The notes beneath the pieces were generated by a model that was not told the origin of the DNA, ran no database searches, and saw nothing but the letters and a program-made list of their open reading frames with translations. From Algoriphagus sp. (lineage in GTDB: Bacteria; Bacteroidota; Bacteroidia; Cytophagales; Cyclobacteriaceae), in NCBI GenBank assembly GCA_029945945.1, contig JAQSDM010000012.1, positions 186,001 through 250,000 of the forward strand: a DNA stretch of 64,000 bases, read 5' to 3'. Made by a program: the position numbers and the translations under genes. Shown here piece by piece: positions 1 to 8,762 of this stretch; the first letter of the stretch is position 1, and every line of letters starts with the position of its first letter.

Positions 1-897
1 CTCGCGCACTTTGTCCGAACCAGCGGCATAGGCAGAATCGATAAAGGATCCTCCAAAATTGATCATCATCACGCCGCCATTTTTGGCCATCGCCTGAATC
101 AACTCGTCGCTCATGTTCCGTTCAAAACCCGGTGTAAACTTTCGAACAGATGAGTGAGAAGCAATTATTGGAGCCTTGGTGATTGCCAGCGCATCCCGGA
201 ACGTATTGTCTGAAACGTGTGAAAGATCGACCATGATTCCCACCCGATTCATCTCTTTCACAACTTGCTCACCAAATTCACTCAGTCCCTGATGCGTTCC
301 GGTGGTGTCATAACTCGCATCTCCGATCAGGTTGTCAGTGCCATGCGTCAGCGTGATGTAGCGAATGCCTCTCTCGTGGAAATAGGCCACATTCGCGAGA
401 TCATCTTCGATTCCTGCGCCATTTTCCATTCCCATTGGGAGTGAGATTATGCCTTTGGCAAAGTTGGCTTCAACATCCGCAGGACTGTAAGCCATCGCAA
501 ATTTATCCGGGAACGTAGTGGCCAATCTTTCAGTCATCCGAATCAGAGAATCTGCCAAAGCTTTGGAAGCTCCGGGGATTTGCTGGTTGATGGCAGGAAT
601 ATAGATTGACATAAATGGCGCATCGAGTCCGCCTTCTTTTGCCCTTGGATAGTCAAAATTGCCGTCCGGAGTCCGAACTGACACATCCAAAATTTCTCTT
701 TGAAGTGTAAATCCGCCAACCTTCATCCGGTAAGGCAAATCCACATGGCCATCGACCATGATGGTGCTTTGAGCAATTTCGGTAGCAACTTTCAGGCGCT
801 CCTCATCGGTCATTTTAGTGTAATCGATTGCTTCCTCTTTGGGCTGACAGGCAAATACTGCTGCGCCGAGAAGCAAGGAAAGAAAAGTCTTGTTCAT
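1..897 (-). CDS. Membrane dipeptidase (peptidase M19), lipoprotein, 3' end outside window
   Basis: Zinc dipeptidase of the renal dipeptidase/M19 family, expected to split dipeptides on the periplasmic side. The reading frame is open from the ATG at 897 to the window edge (299 codons), so the C-terminus is missing. Residues 1-17 form a lipoprotein signal ending VFAC. The HxD zinc motif is at H51/D53, DLSH at 224-227, and the SHSS..RN segment at 247-261, all in family order. It is divergent from the esterase gene at 1067, with 169 bases between them. Family call is secure; the exact substrate (L,L or L,D dipeptides) is unknown. Confidence 0.93.
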   Translation of the reverse strand, partial: MNKTFLSLLLGAAVFACQPKEEAIDYTKMTDEERLKVATEIAQSTIMVDGHVDLPYRMKVGGFTLQREILDVSVRTPDGNFDYPRAKEGGLDAPFMSIYIPAINQQIPGASKALADSLIRMTERLATTFPDKFAMAYSPADVEANFAKGIISLPMGMENGAGIEDDLANVAYFHERGIRYITLTHGTDNLIGDASYDTTGTHQGLSEFGEQVVKEMNRVGIMVDLSHVSDNTFRDALAITKAPIIASHSSVRKFTPGFERNMSDELIQAMAKNGGVMMINFGGSFIDSAYAAGSDKVRE

Positions 898-1066
898 GTG
901 AATGGTGGTTTTGAAAAGGGAATTTAAGGGCTTTTGAGTTGCAGGATGTAAATAATCCATAAACGGCTTTATAAACAAAATAACTTCATCTTTGGGAGCA
1001 ATTTTCAACCTGGTTTCCAAAGATTCGACTGAGAATGCGTAAATTTAATTACCCAACCGACAAACT

Positions 1067-2788
1067 ATGAAACGTTTTTTGATCCCTCTATTTGCCATTT
1101 CTCTGCTTTGGTCTTGCACTCCTGCCGAAAAAGTCCAAATTGACATTGCTCCAGAGCTTGAGGCTGAACTCAAAGACGGTCGTCTTCTTCTGATTTTTTC
1201 GACTGACAGCACCGCCGAACCAAGATTTGGAATCAGCGATAATGTGGAAACGAATCAGGTTTTCGGGATGGATTTTGAAAATTTCGAAGGAGGAAAATCG
1301 CTGGTTTTGGATCCGGAAAGCTTTGGCTACCCGATCGAAAAACTGGATAGCCTGCCCGAGGGAGACTATTATGTGCAAGCCTTTATCCAAAAGCATGACA
1401 CCTTTACCCGTGCAGACGGACATACTGTCAAACTTCCAATGGATCAGGGCGAAGGTCGCCAATGGGCACGCGCTCCCAAAAATATTTACTCCAAACCTCA
1501 GCGAGTTTCCTGGAAAAAAGGTCAGAAACTGGACCTGACCATCGATCAGATCATCCCGGAAATCAAAGCTCCGGAAGACACCAAATACGTGAAGCATATC
1601 AAACTCAAATCGGAGAAACTTTCTAAGTTTTGGGGAAGAGACATGTATCTGGGAGCTCATGTGCTTTTGCCGGAAGGCTTCGAAGAAAACCCAACTCAAT
1701 ACTATCCTCTGATGGTTTTTCACGGGCATTTCCCCTCAGATTTTGGAAATTTCAGAATGATTCCACCGGATGAGGAACTCGGCGAAGATGATTACAGCGC
1801 CCGATTTGGAATCTACGGCTATGAAAAAATGCAGCAACAGGAAGCCTATGATTTCTATCAAAAATGGACTTCTGACGACTTCAAACGCTTTATCATCATT
1901 GAAATTCAGCACTCCAATCCTTTTTACGACGATAGCTATGCCGTCAACAGTGAAAATCTTGGGCCTTATGGTGATGCAATTCAGTACGAACTGATCCCGG
2001 AAATCGAAAAACAATTTCGCGGAATCGGGGAAGGCTGGGCAAGATTCCTTTACGGTGGATCGACTGGCGGATGGGAAGCTTTGGCAGCCCAGGTTTTCTA
2101 TCCTGAGGAATATAACGGTTGCTTTGCGGCATGTCCTGATCCGATTGACTTCCGGGCTTTCACGACAGTGAATATCTACGAAGACAAAAACGCTTACTAC
2201 AAGGAAGGTGAATTCCGAAAGACTTTGCGTCCGGGTCACCGCAATTACCTGGGTCATGTGGATGCAATGGTTCAGGATATGAATCATCGCGAGCTTGCTA
2301 TCGGGGGAACCAAAACCCGCTCGGGTGACCAATTCGACATTTGGCAGGCCGTTTACTCTCCGGTTGGGGAAGACGGATATCCAAAACCCATCTGGGATAA
2401 ATACAGCGGGGTGATCAACAAAGAGGTGGCTGAATACTGGAAAGAAAACTTCGACCTGCGCCATATTATGGAGCGGGACTGGGAGACTTTGGGGCCGAAA
2501 CTGGAAGGAAAAGTGCGCATTTATTGCGGGGACATGGATAACTATTACCTCAACAATGCAGTTTACCTGACTGAAGATTTTCTGGAGCAAACTCAGAATC
2601 CGTATTACAATGGAGAAGTCGCATACGGCGACCGCGCTGAGCATTGCTGGAACGGAGATCCAACCTTACCAAACTATGTCACTCGCCTCCGATACAATAC
2701 CATGTACCTGGACGAAATCGAAAACAGACTGAAGGAAACAGCTCCTGAAGAATTTAATCAAGAAAACTGGACACTAACCAAAAATTAA
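1067..2788 (+). CDS. Lipoprotein with C-terminal alpha/beta-hydrolase (esterase-like) domain
   Basis: A secreted lipoprotein (signal ends LLWSC, C17) of 573 residues. The N-terminal 170 residues look beta-rich. The rest has an alpha/beta-hydrolase pattern: a VFHGH oxyanion-type segment near 225, the nucleophile elbow GGSTGG with S332, acidic residues D489/D491, and H526 in an EHCW context as the likely catalytic triad. The esterase-D-like fold is inferred from these motifs; the substrate is unknown. The next gene starts 5 bases after the stop, so the two are very likely co-transcribed. No Shine-Dalgarno site is evident, as usual for Bacteroidota. Confidence 0.75.
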   Translation: MKRFLIPLFAISLLWSCTPAEKVQIDIAPELEAELKDGRLLLIFSTDSTAEPRFGISDNVETNQVFGMDFENFEGGKSLVLDPESFGYPIEKLDSLPEGDYYVQAFIQKHDTFTRADGHTVKLPMDQGEGRQWARAPKNIYSKPQRVSWKKGQKLDLTIDQIIPEIKAPEDTKYVKHIKLKSEKLSKFWGRDMYLGAHVLLPEGFEENPTQYYPLMVFHGHFPSDFGNFRMIPPDEELGEDDYSARFGIYGYEKMQQQEAYDFYQKWTSDDFKRFIIIEIQHSNPFYDDSYAVNSENLGPYGDAIQYELIPEIEKQFRGIGEGWARFLYGGSTGGWEALAAQVFYPEEYNGCFAACPDPIDFRAFTTVNIYEDKNAYYKEGEFRKTLRPGHRNYLGHVDAMVQDMNHRELAIGGTKTRSGDQFDIWQAVYSPVGEDGYPKPIWDKYSGVINKEVAEYWKENFDLRHIMERDWETLGPKLEGKVRIYCGDMDNYYLNNAVYLTEDFLEQTQNPYYNGEVAYGDRAEHCWNGDPTLPNYVTRLRYNTMYLDEIENRLKETAPEEFNQENWTLTKN

Positions 2789-2793
2789 ATACT

Positions 2794-3684
2794 ATGAAAA
2801 ACACACTGAAACTTGGCTTAATGGGATTATCTGCAACTTTGCTTTTTGCTCAGTGCAGTCCTCCAAAAACTGAAGAAGTAACTGAAGAAATGACTATGGT
2901 GGAAGAAACAAAAAAAACTCCGACACTGACCATGCTTTGGGAAACTGCAGATTCTTTGCCTACGAACGAATCTGTACTTTTTGACGAAAGCACCGGCACT
3001 ATCTATGTGTCAAACATTGGCGGTCAGGATCCGCAGGCAAAAGACGGCAAGGGATCAATTGCAATTATTGACAAAGCCGGTAAAATCGTAAATCCTGCTT
3101 GGGTGAAAGGTCTGAATAGCCCGAAAGGAATGGGAATCGCAAATGGAAAACTTTACGTGACGGACGTGGATCAGTTGGTAGAGATTGATATTGCTACTGC
3201 AAAAGTGGTCAAAAAGCACAAAGTTGAAGGAGCTCAGTTCCTGAATGACCTTGCTACCCATGCCGGAAAAGTGTACTTCACGGATATGAATACCGGGAAA
3301 GTTCACTTGTTCGATGCAGGAAAAGTTAGCACGATTTCCGAAGGCAATGAGACCATCAACGGTTTGGCAATTGCTGCAGACGGAACCATCTACGGACTGG
3401 ATGCTTCCGGTTTGAAAAAATGGAATGCCGACGGAACCACTACAATCGTAAACGCCAACATTACCGGCGGCGATGGTTTGGTAATCCTGGGTGATGGCAA
3501 TTTCATCGCTTCAAGATGGCAGGGTGAGATTTGGTTTGCCAATGATTCCACTCAGACTCTGATGCTGGATACCAAAGCTGCTGAATCAAACACTGCGGAT
3601 ATCGGATATATTCCTGCCGAAAAAATAGTTTTGGTGCCTACTTTCTTCAAAAATAAAGTTGCAGCTTACAAGCTGGATTATTAA
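2794..3684 (+). CDS. Secreted SMP-30/NHL-like beta-propeller protein
   Basis: 296 residues with a hydrophobic N-terminal signal ending near LLFAQC. The last four residues are an imperfect lipobox (Q before C), so lipidation is probable rather than certain. From residue 45 onward there are repeated strand units with glycine turns (for example GKLYVTDVDQLVEID and GKVYFTDMNTGKVHLF), as in SMP-30/gluconolactonase-like and NHL propellers. It is transcribed with the esterase upstream and followed by a strong terminator. A sugar-lactone or binding role is possible, but the metal ligands of true gluconolactonases were not identified, so only the fold is called. Confidence 0.65.
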   Translation: MKNTLKLGLMGLSATLLFAQCSPPKTEEVTEEMTMVEETKKTPTLTMLWETADSLPTNESVLFDESTGTIYVSNIGGQDPQAKDGKGSIAIIDKAGKIVNPAWVKGLNSPKGMGIANGKLYVTDVDQLVEIDIATAKVVKKHKVEGAQFLNDLATHAGKVYFTDMNTGKVHLFDAGKVSTISEGNETINGLAIAADGTIYGLDASGLKKWNADGTTTIVNANITGGDGLVILGDGNFIASRWQGEIWFANDSTQTLMLDTKAAESNTADIGYIPAEKIVLVPTFFKNKVAAYKLDY

Positions 3685-3709
3685 TCCTGACAATCAACCA
3701 ATAGTGAAA

Positions 3710-3732
3710 AGCCTCCGAAAGGGGGCTTTTTT
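3710..3732 (+). terminator. Rho-independent terminator after the propeller gene
   Basis: A 7-bp stem (AGCCTCC against GGGGGCT, one G-U pair) closes a GAAA loop and is followed by six Ts. It lies 25 bases after the stop codon at 3684. Confidence 0.9.
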
Positions 3733-3816
3733 CATTTCAGGGATTTCACCGAATCTCTGGTTCAGATTAATCGGAGGATATCTGAAAGGCATTAAAATCC
3801 AAGTTGAGTTGTTACT

Positions 3817-3842
3817 TTTTCCGAAGGAAAAACTTCGGAAAA
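3817..3842 (-). terminator. 10-bp inverted repeat just after the transporter stop
   Basis: TTTTCCGAAG and CTTCGGAAAA pair perfectly around a six-base A-rich loop, two bases beyond the stop of the transporter gene on the minus strand. A clear U-run is lacking, so it may be a weak terminator or an mRNA 3'-end stabiliser. Confidence 0.5.
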
Positions 3843-3844
3843 TC

Positions 3845-4849
3845 TCAGGCAAATCGCGAAACAATCACCAAAGTAAGCCCAGCGATAAACGCCACAAACA
3901 TCCAAAGAACAAGTGTATTTGTTCCCTTCGGGGCATCCTTAAATTCCTTCCAGATGAAAACGCCCCAAGCCGCAGCCACCATCGTAGCGCCTTGTCCCAA
4001 ACCGTATGAAATCGCAAACCCCGCTTTCTCGCCGGCAATCACGCTGAGTAACATTCCGAGGCACCAGATAGCACCGCCAAGCAAACCTATCAGATGGAGT
4101 TTGGGTGAACCCATTTTGAAATAATCAGAATAGCTGACTGGCTTTCCCTGAAAGGGTTTGAGCATGAAAAAGGTATTCCAGAGGAAATTGGAAGCGAAAA
4201 TCCCCAGTGAAAAGATAAAGACCGCAGAATAAGGAGTCATCAATCCGGGTTCAGGCTGGGAGAAATCTCCGGAAATGGAAGCCGCAACAAATCGATAGAA
4301 AAAGCCCATCAAAATGCCTCCGGTAACGGAAAGCAGAATTCCTTTGGCAGGAGTTTGGGCTTTGCCTTTGGAAAGTTTGCGATAGGCAAGCGCATCGAGA
4401 ATGATCGCCACCACAACCAACCCAACTCCCAAAAAGAGGATAATCGGATCTCCAACGGGGACCGCCATATAATTCACCACCACACCCAACACCAGTGCAA
4501 TTCCGATTCCGACCGGAAAAGCAACCGCCATCCCTGCGATATCAATTGCCGCAACAATAAGCAGATTTGCCAGATTGAAAATCACTCCGCCCAAAAAGGC
4601 TGAGCCAATAGCATCCGGTTCGGCCTGCATCAAATCATCTACAAACGCTCTTCCCGCAGTGCCGGAACTCCCCAGTGTCAGCCCAAAAACCAGGGAAAGC
4701 AGGATAATCCCTAAGGAATAATCCCAGTAAAACAGCGGAAAAGGCCAGGTTTTGGAAGAAAGCTTTTGGGTATTGGCCCAGGAACCCCAGCAAATCATGG
4801 TGATCACGCAAAGGAAAACAGCCAGCGAATACGTTTCAGGGATAAACAT
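3845..4849 (-). CDS. GRP-family (glucose/ribose porter, DMT superfamily) sugar transporter
   Basis: 334 residues that read as about ten hydrophobic helices with short loops. The N-terminal CWGSWANTQKL and the AFPVGIGIALVLGVVVNY segment resemble the RbsU/GRP-type sugar permeases of the drug/metabolite transporter superfamily. It is the last gene of a three-gene operon, 11 bases after ribokinase. That strongly suggests it imports ribose or a related pentose that the kinase then phosphorylates. The family call rests on pattern and context; the sugar itself is inferred. RhaT-like rhamnose transport is the main alternative. Confidence 0.75.
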   Translation of the reverse strand: MFIPETYSLAVFLCVITMICWGSWANTQKLSSKTWPFPLFYWDYSLGIILLSLVFGLTLGSSGTAGRAFVDDLMQAEPDAIGSAFLGGVIFNLANLLIVAAIDIAGMAVAFPVGIGIALVLGVVVNYMAVPVGDPIILFLGVGLVVVAIILDALAYRKLSKGKAQTPAKGILLSVTGGILMGFFYRFVAASISGDFSQPEPGLMTPYSAVFIFSLGIFASNFLWNTFFMLKPFQGKPVSYSDYFKMGSPKLHLIGLLGGAIWCLGMLLSVIAGEKAGFAISYGLGQGATMVAAAWGVFIWKEFKDAPKGTNTLVLWMFVAFIAGLTLVIVSRFA

Positions 4850-4860
4850 GCGGAAGAAGG

Positions 4861-5766
4861 TTAGATGGGTTTCAGTTCGGATCGAACCGGTTGAGAGCTT
4901 TGCGCTCCCATTCGGGTGACAGAGATAGCAGCAGCCTGATTAGCAAATCGGATCGCGGCTTTTATTTCCATTCCTTCGGAAAGTGCGACAGTCAATGCTC
5001 CGTTGAACGTATCTCCGGCGGCAGTCGTGTCTACGGCATTTACTTGTATCGAAGGAATGAGGATTTCTTCCTGATCGGAAAGCAGAAAAGCGCCTTTGGC
5101 ACCCAGGGTGATGATGACCAGTTTTGCTCCTTTTTCTCTTAGAATTTTGGCCGCTTTCGCAGCGGACACCTCATCCGTGACTTTCACTCCTGTCAATAAT
5201 TCCGCTTCGGTTTCATTGGGAGTGATGATGAAAAGCTTGCTGATCAGTTTGTCAGAAAGTGGCCGGGCCGGAGCAGGATTCAGGATCACAGGCACTCCAA
5301 GAGCAAAAGCTTTGTCAACCAAAGCAGTCACGGCCTCCAGCGGAATCTCCAACTGAACGAGAACATAACTTGCCTTTTTTACCAGTTCGGATGCATTCTC
5401 GATATCCAAAGCAGTAAACTTTCCATTGGCACCGGAAGCGACAGAAATGCAGTTTTCGCCGGAATCCTCCACCATGATCAAGGCAACTCCGGAGTGGGAA
5501 TCAGGGTCGGTGATGATGTGAGAAACGTCTATCCCTTCTTTTTTGAAGCCTTCAACGGCAATTTTCCCCAATGCGTCATTTCCGACTTTCGCAAGGAAAG
5601 TAACATCCCCTCCAAGCTTTGCGGCAGCGACTGCCTGATTTGCTCCTTTGCCTCCGGCGAAAGTGAAAAACTGACCCCCGAGCACGGTCTCACCGGGCAA
5701 AGGCAAATGAGCAGATTTCACCACCATGTCGGTATTGCTGCTGCCCACGACCAGGATTTTTGACAT
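4861..5766 (-). CDS. rbsK: Ribokinase
   Basis: PfkB-family sugar kinase of 301 residues, phosphorylating D-ribose to ribose 5-phosphate in the cytoplasm. The N-terminal family signature GGKGANQAVAAAKLGG (about 38-53), the NPAPARP segment (about 166) and the C-terminal DTTAAGDTFNGAL motif carrying the catalytic aspartate (about 250) are all present. The start codon overlaps the stop of the ADP-ribosylglycohydrolase-like gene by one base (TAATG), implying translational coupling. With the transporter downstream it forms a hydrolyse-import-phosphorylate set for ribose. Other PfkB kinases are possible but the motifs fit ribokinase best. Confidence 0.9.
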   Translation of the reverse strand: MSKILVVGSSNTDMVVKSAHLPLPGETVLGGQFFTFAGGKGANQAVAAAKLGGDVTFLAKVGNDALGKIAVEGFKKEGIDVSHIITDPDSHSGVALIMVEDSGENCISVASGANGKFTALDIENASELVKKASYVLVQLEIPLEAVTALVDKAFALGVPVILNPAPARPLSDKLISKLFIITPNETEAELLTGVKVTDEVSAAKAAKILREKGAKLVIITLGAKGAFLLSDQEEILIPSIQVNAVDTTAAGDTFNGALTVALSEGMEIKAAIRFANQAAAISVTRMGAQSSQPVRSELKPI

Positions 5767-7343
5767 TACTCAGCAGTTTTGGTGTAGGTGAAGATCTTTT
5801 GGAGATCGAGGTAAACTTTTTCATTCGGGTTGGTTACGGTCAATTCAAGGGTGTGTTTGCCCGGTGGCAACTCATATTGAAAGAACAGTTCATGCGCACG
5901 AGTGATAAAATTGAGCGGTAACTTCATTTGCTTTTTCAGTTCCCCATCAATTTTGAAATCGACCAAAAGCACATAATCACCAAGCGTTTGCTCCGGAGTC
6001 TCCAGGGCATAAGCACTGTCGAAATCCACATGTCTTGCTCGGCCATTCAGGACAACCCCAACTCCTTCAAACTCAAAAGTCTTCGTTTGTGCATCTTTCA
6101 AGCCTATTTTTTGATTGATGTCCTGCTCAGTATTCAGCTGATATCCCGGGAAACTTTGCTCAAGCGGAGCAGCGACAGGAGATTGTAATTTGATTTTAAC
6201 CTCATTTTCGGTCACTTCGCCGCCATTTTCAGCGATGAGTTGAAGTGCATGTTTGTAGCTGATTTCGTAGGCTTCATTGAGGGAAGTACTGGTAAATTTG
6301 AAATCCATGTTTTCGATTCCGCTCAGGCCTTGCTTCCAAAATTCCGGAATGGCATCGTAGCCATAAACTGTCCCCAAAATCGCCGCTGCTGTGGCAGGAT
6401 TACAATCTGAATCCTGTCCTGCTCGGGTTGATATTTCAAGCGTTTTCGTAAAATCTCCCTCGCCATACAATAAGCCCAGGACGACATAGGCAGAATTCAG
6501 CTTGGCATCAATATTAAAATCTTCAAATGCTCCATCCGGGCAACCAATGTCTTCGCCCCATTTGGCTTCGGTGAGTTCCCAATTCTTTTTCCAATCAGTC
6601 GGATATTCTTTATGCCATTTGATCACATCGGCTATGCATTGATAAAATGTACTTTCTGTTGGCACGAGAGAAAGTCCCATGCTAACGATGGTGGGAATAT
6701 CTGATTCAATAAATGCAAATGTGTACATGCCGGCAACCAAAACCCCACCGTAATATCCGTCCCCATAATTCATAATATGGCCGACCCGGTCGCAAATCTC
6801 CAAAGCGGTGTTTGGCATTCCCGGAGACATGATTCCCGCAAAATCTGCTTCAATCTGAAAGTCAATATCGTCTGCATGGGGATTGTTCATCCAGTGCCCT
6901 GACTCCGGAGGAGCCATTCCGTTCAGCACATTGTAGCGTCCTTGCTGGTTGGCGTGCCAAAGCCAATATCCGGCTTCAGCGTAGGCTTTTGCATGGCAAG
7001 TCGCAGGCGCATTAATACCTTCCCGATCCATGACCTCGACAAACGTGAGGTCCATGTAAACGTCGTCATACAATCCCGGAACTCGTGTCATCCAGTGATT
7101 CAGCGTCGTATCAGTCCAGACGATTTCTACCGAGTCCGGAATCATCCGCTTCAGATATTTAAATTCCGTGGGGCCTCCGTAAGTCACTCCGATCGTCTGA
7201 GCAGCCCAAGCACCTTTGATTTTGTTTTGGAGTTCAGTTTTGGTGAGGGTGAAAAATTGGGAATCACCTTCGGGTTTTTTACCGGAACATGACGCCAAAG
7301 CCATAATTCCTATTGCGAATACAATGAATAGTGAACTTTTCAT
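5766..7343 (-). CDS. Secreted ADP-ribosylglycohydrolase-family lipoprotein
   Basis: 525 residues with a lipoprotein signal (LASC, C19). The body has the DraG/ADPRH metal-binding signatures: YDDVYMD (D93, D94, D98) near the N-terminus and GQDSDCNPATAAAILG near 310-325, where the family aspartates bind two divalent metals. Residues about 400-525 form an additional beta-rich domain. ADPRH enzymes are usually cytoplasmic, so export as a lipoprotein is notable. Ribokinase and a sugar porter follow in the same operon, so cleaving ribosides or ADP-ribose derivatives outside the cytoplasm to release ribose is a reasonable inference. The actual substrate is unknown. Confidence 0.85.
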   Translation of the reverse strand: MKSSLFIVFAIGIMALASCSGKKPEGDSQFFTLTKTELQNKIKGAWAAQTIGVTYGGPTEFKYLKRMIPDSVEIVWTDTTLNHWMTRVPGLYDDVYMDLTFVEVMDREGINAPATCHAKAYAEAGYWLWHANQQGRYNVLNGMAPPESGHWMNNPHADDIDFQIEADFAGIMSPGMPNTALEICDRVGHIMNYGDGYYGGVLVAGMYTFAFIESDIPTIVSMGLSLVPTESTFYQCIADVIKWHKEYPTDWKKNWELTEAKWGEDIGCPDGAFEDFNIDAKLNSAYVVLGLLYGEGDFTKTLEISTRAGQDSDCNPATAAAILGTVYGYDAIPEFWKQGLSGIENMDFKFTSTSLNEAYEISYKHALQLIAENGGEVTENEVKIKLQSPVAAPLEQSFPGYQLNTEQDINQKIGLKDAQTKTFEFEGVGVVLNGRARHVDFDSAYALETPEQTLGDYVLLVDFKIDGELKKQMKLPLNFITRAHELFFQYELPPGKHTLELTVTNPNEKVYLDLQKIFTYTKTAE

Positions 7344-7652
7344 CTTTGAATAGTGAGATAGATAGAATATTAATTGCTCAAACGTTTATTCTATTTAAGC
7401 AGGAATTTTAAAAATTCAATCTTTCAATTCAAATTCAACCCCGAAGGGTATAAAGCTCCCGTTTGGAATTAAAATAAGCGGGAAGCCGTTGATACTGATA
7501 CAACTGCCGGAAATCAGGTTTTGTGAATCACATTACCAAATTTTGTTTGTAATTTTGATTAACATCGCCACCCGATTCTGTGTTTACAAGTCAAAATGAG
7601 TAATCCGGTTTAATCCGCTTCGCCATTTTCAATTCACAATACTAAACTCAAA
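7344..7652. promoter_or_regulatory. 309-base divergent regulatory region
   Basis: No gene is seen here. It separates the minus-strand ribose operon from the plus-strand desaturase gene. It contains the palindrome AAACGTTT at 7380-7387, about 37 bases before the operon start. A CG-centred core like this is typical of LacI-family operators, but no regulator is nearby. TAATTTTG at 7550-7557 fits the Bacteroidota -7 element TAnnTTTG and could serve the desaturase gene. Confidence 0.5.
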
Positions 7653-8654
7653 ATGAAAAATTCAAAACCTATAGATTACGAGCTTGAGAAGAATATGGAA
7701 GTGATTTCTCAGCTTGATGGATTTGTAGCTAATGCTGTTGACACCATTTTGGTAGATCCTGATGATTGCTGGCAGCCTTCCGATTTTCTTCCCGACTTCA
7801 GTAACCCTGAAGTTTTCGACGAAGTAAAACAGCTACAAAAGCGCGCTGAAGGTATTCCTGATACGGTTTTGACTTCCCTGATTGGAAATATGATCACTGA
7901 AGAGGCATTGCCTTCTTATCAGACTTACTTCAATTTGCTGGAAGGAATCAATGAAGAGCGAAGCTTGCTTTCTCCTTCAGGGTGGGTTCGCTGGTCCAAA
8001 GCCTGGACTGCTGAGGAAAACAGACACGGAGATCTTCTGAACAAATACCTATACATGACAGGTCGTGTGGATATGAAAGCCGTAGAGCAGACAATTCACC
8101 GATTGCTTACCAATGGTTTTGATCCAAAATCAAAAAGTGATCCTTATCAGGCAATGGTCTATACCTCTTTCCAGGAAAGAGCTACAAAAATATCCCACGT
8201 AAATACCGGAAAACTAGCCGACAAAGCTGGTGATTCAGTCCTTTCCAGAATCTGTAAAACTATTGCCGGTGATGAGGCAAGACACGAAAAGGCTTACAAG
8301 TCTTTTATGTCTCAGATCTTTGAAATCGATCCAAGCGGAGCAGTTTTAGCCTTTGAAAAAATGATGAGAAATCAGATCGTCATGCCTGCAGTATTAATGG
8401 GTGAAGGAGGAAAAAATCCTGATATCTACACGCATTTCTCGGCAATAACTCAGAAAGTCGGAATTTATACCGGTTGGGATTATGCGAGAATCATTGAACA
8501 CCTGGTAGAGCTTTGGAAAATCGATAGCCTGACAGGCCTGAATGATGCTGCATCAAAAGCTCAGTCTTATCTATCCAATTTGGCGGATCGCTATATGAGA
8601 CTTGCTGATCGAATGAAAGCACCGGATGAGATTAAACTTGCCTGGCTTAAATAA
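7653..8654 (+). CDS. Acyl-ACP desaturase (soluble diiron)
   Basis: 333 residues of the ferritin-like soluble fatty-acid desaturase family, which insert a cis double bond into ACP-bound acyl chains using O2 and ferredoxin. The two diiron motifs are intact: EENRHG at 121-126 and DEARH at 207-211. Length and helix-rich composition match the family. It stands alone with its own terminator at 8673. Its probable job is to adjust membrane fluidity, since this enzyme gives unsaturated phospholipids in aerobes. No signal peptide or membrane helix is present, consistent with a cytoplasmic enzyme. Confidence 0.93.
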   Translation: MKNSKPIDYELEKNMEVISQLDGFVANAVDTILVDPDDCWQPSDFLPDFSNPEVFDEVKQLQKRAEGIPDTVLTSLIGNMITEEALPSYQTYFNLLEGINEERSLLSPSGWVRWSKAWTAEENRHGDLLNKYLYMTGRVDMKAVEQTIHRLLTNGFDPKSKSDPYQAMVYTSFQERATKISHVNTGKLADKAGDSVLSRICKTIAGDEARHEKAYKSFMSQIFEIDPSGAVLAFEKMMRNQIVMPAVLMGEGGKNPDIYTHFSAITQKVGIYTGWDYARIIEHLVELWKIDSLTGLNDAASKAQSYLSNLADRYMRLADRMKAPDEIKLAWLK

Positions 8655-8672
8655 GCCTTACTAAATAACTTC

Positions 8673-8705
8673 AAAAGTCCTTCCCGAAAGAGAGGGACTT
8701 TTTTT
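8673..8705 (+). terminator. Rho-independent terminator after the desaturase
   Basis: AAAAGTCC pairs with GGACTTTT around a 14-base loop and is followed by a T-run, 18 bases after the stop codon. Confidence 0.88.
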
Positions 8706-8762
8706 GTACACCAAACTTGATTTTCGCAGGATAATCAGGAAATTGAAACAAACACCACTAAC

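Noticed and set aside
1088..1729. 213-codon minus-strand open frame
   Set aside because: Shadow of the same esterase gene; Phe/Ser-rich random-looking translation.
1736..2644. 302-codon open frame on the minus strand
   Set aside because: Antisense to the well-supported esterase gene with catalytic motifs; its translation shows no domain or signal.
5766..7343. DraT/DraG-type nitrogenase regulation or toxin-antitoxin immunity protein
   Set aside because: No ADP-ribosyltransferase or nif gene is near; the protein is a secreted lipoprotein in a sugar-uptake operon.
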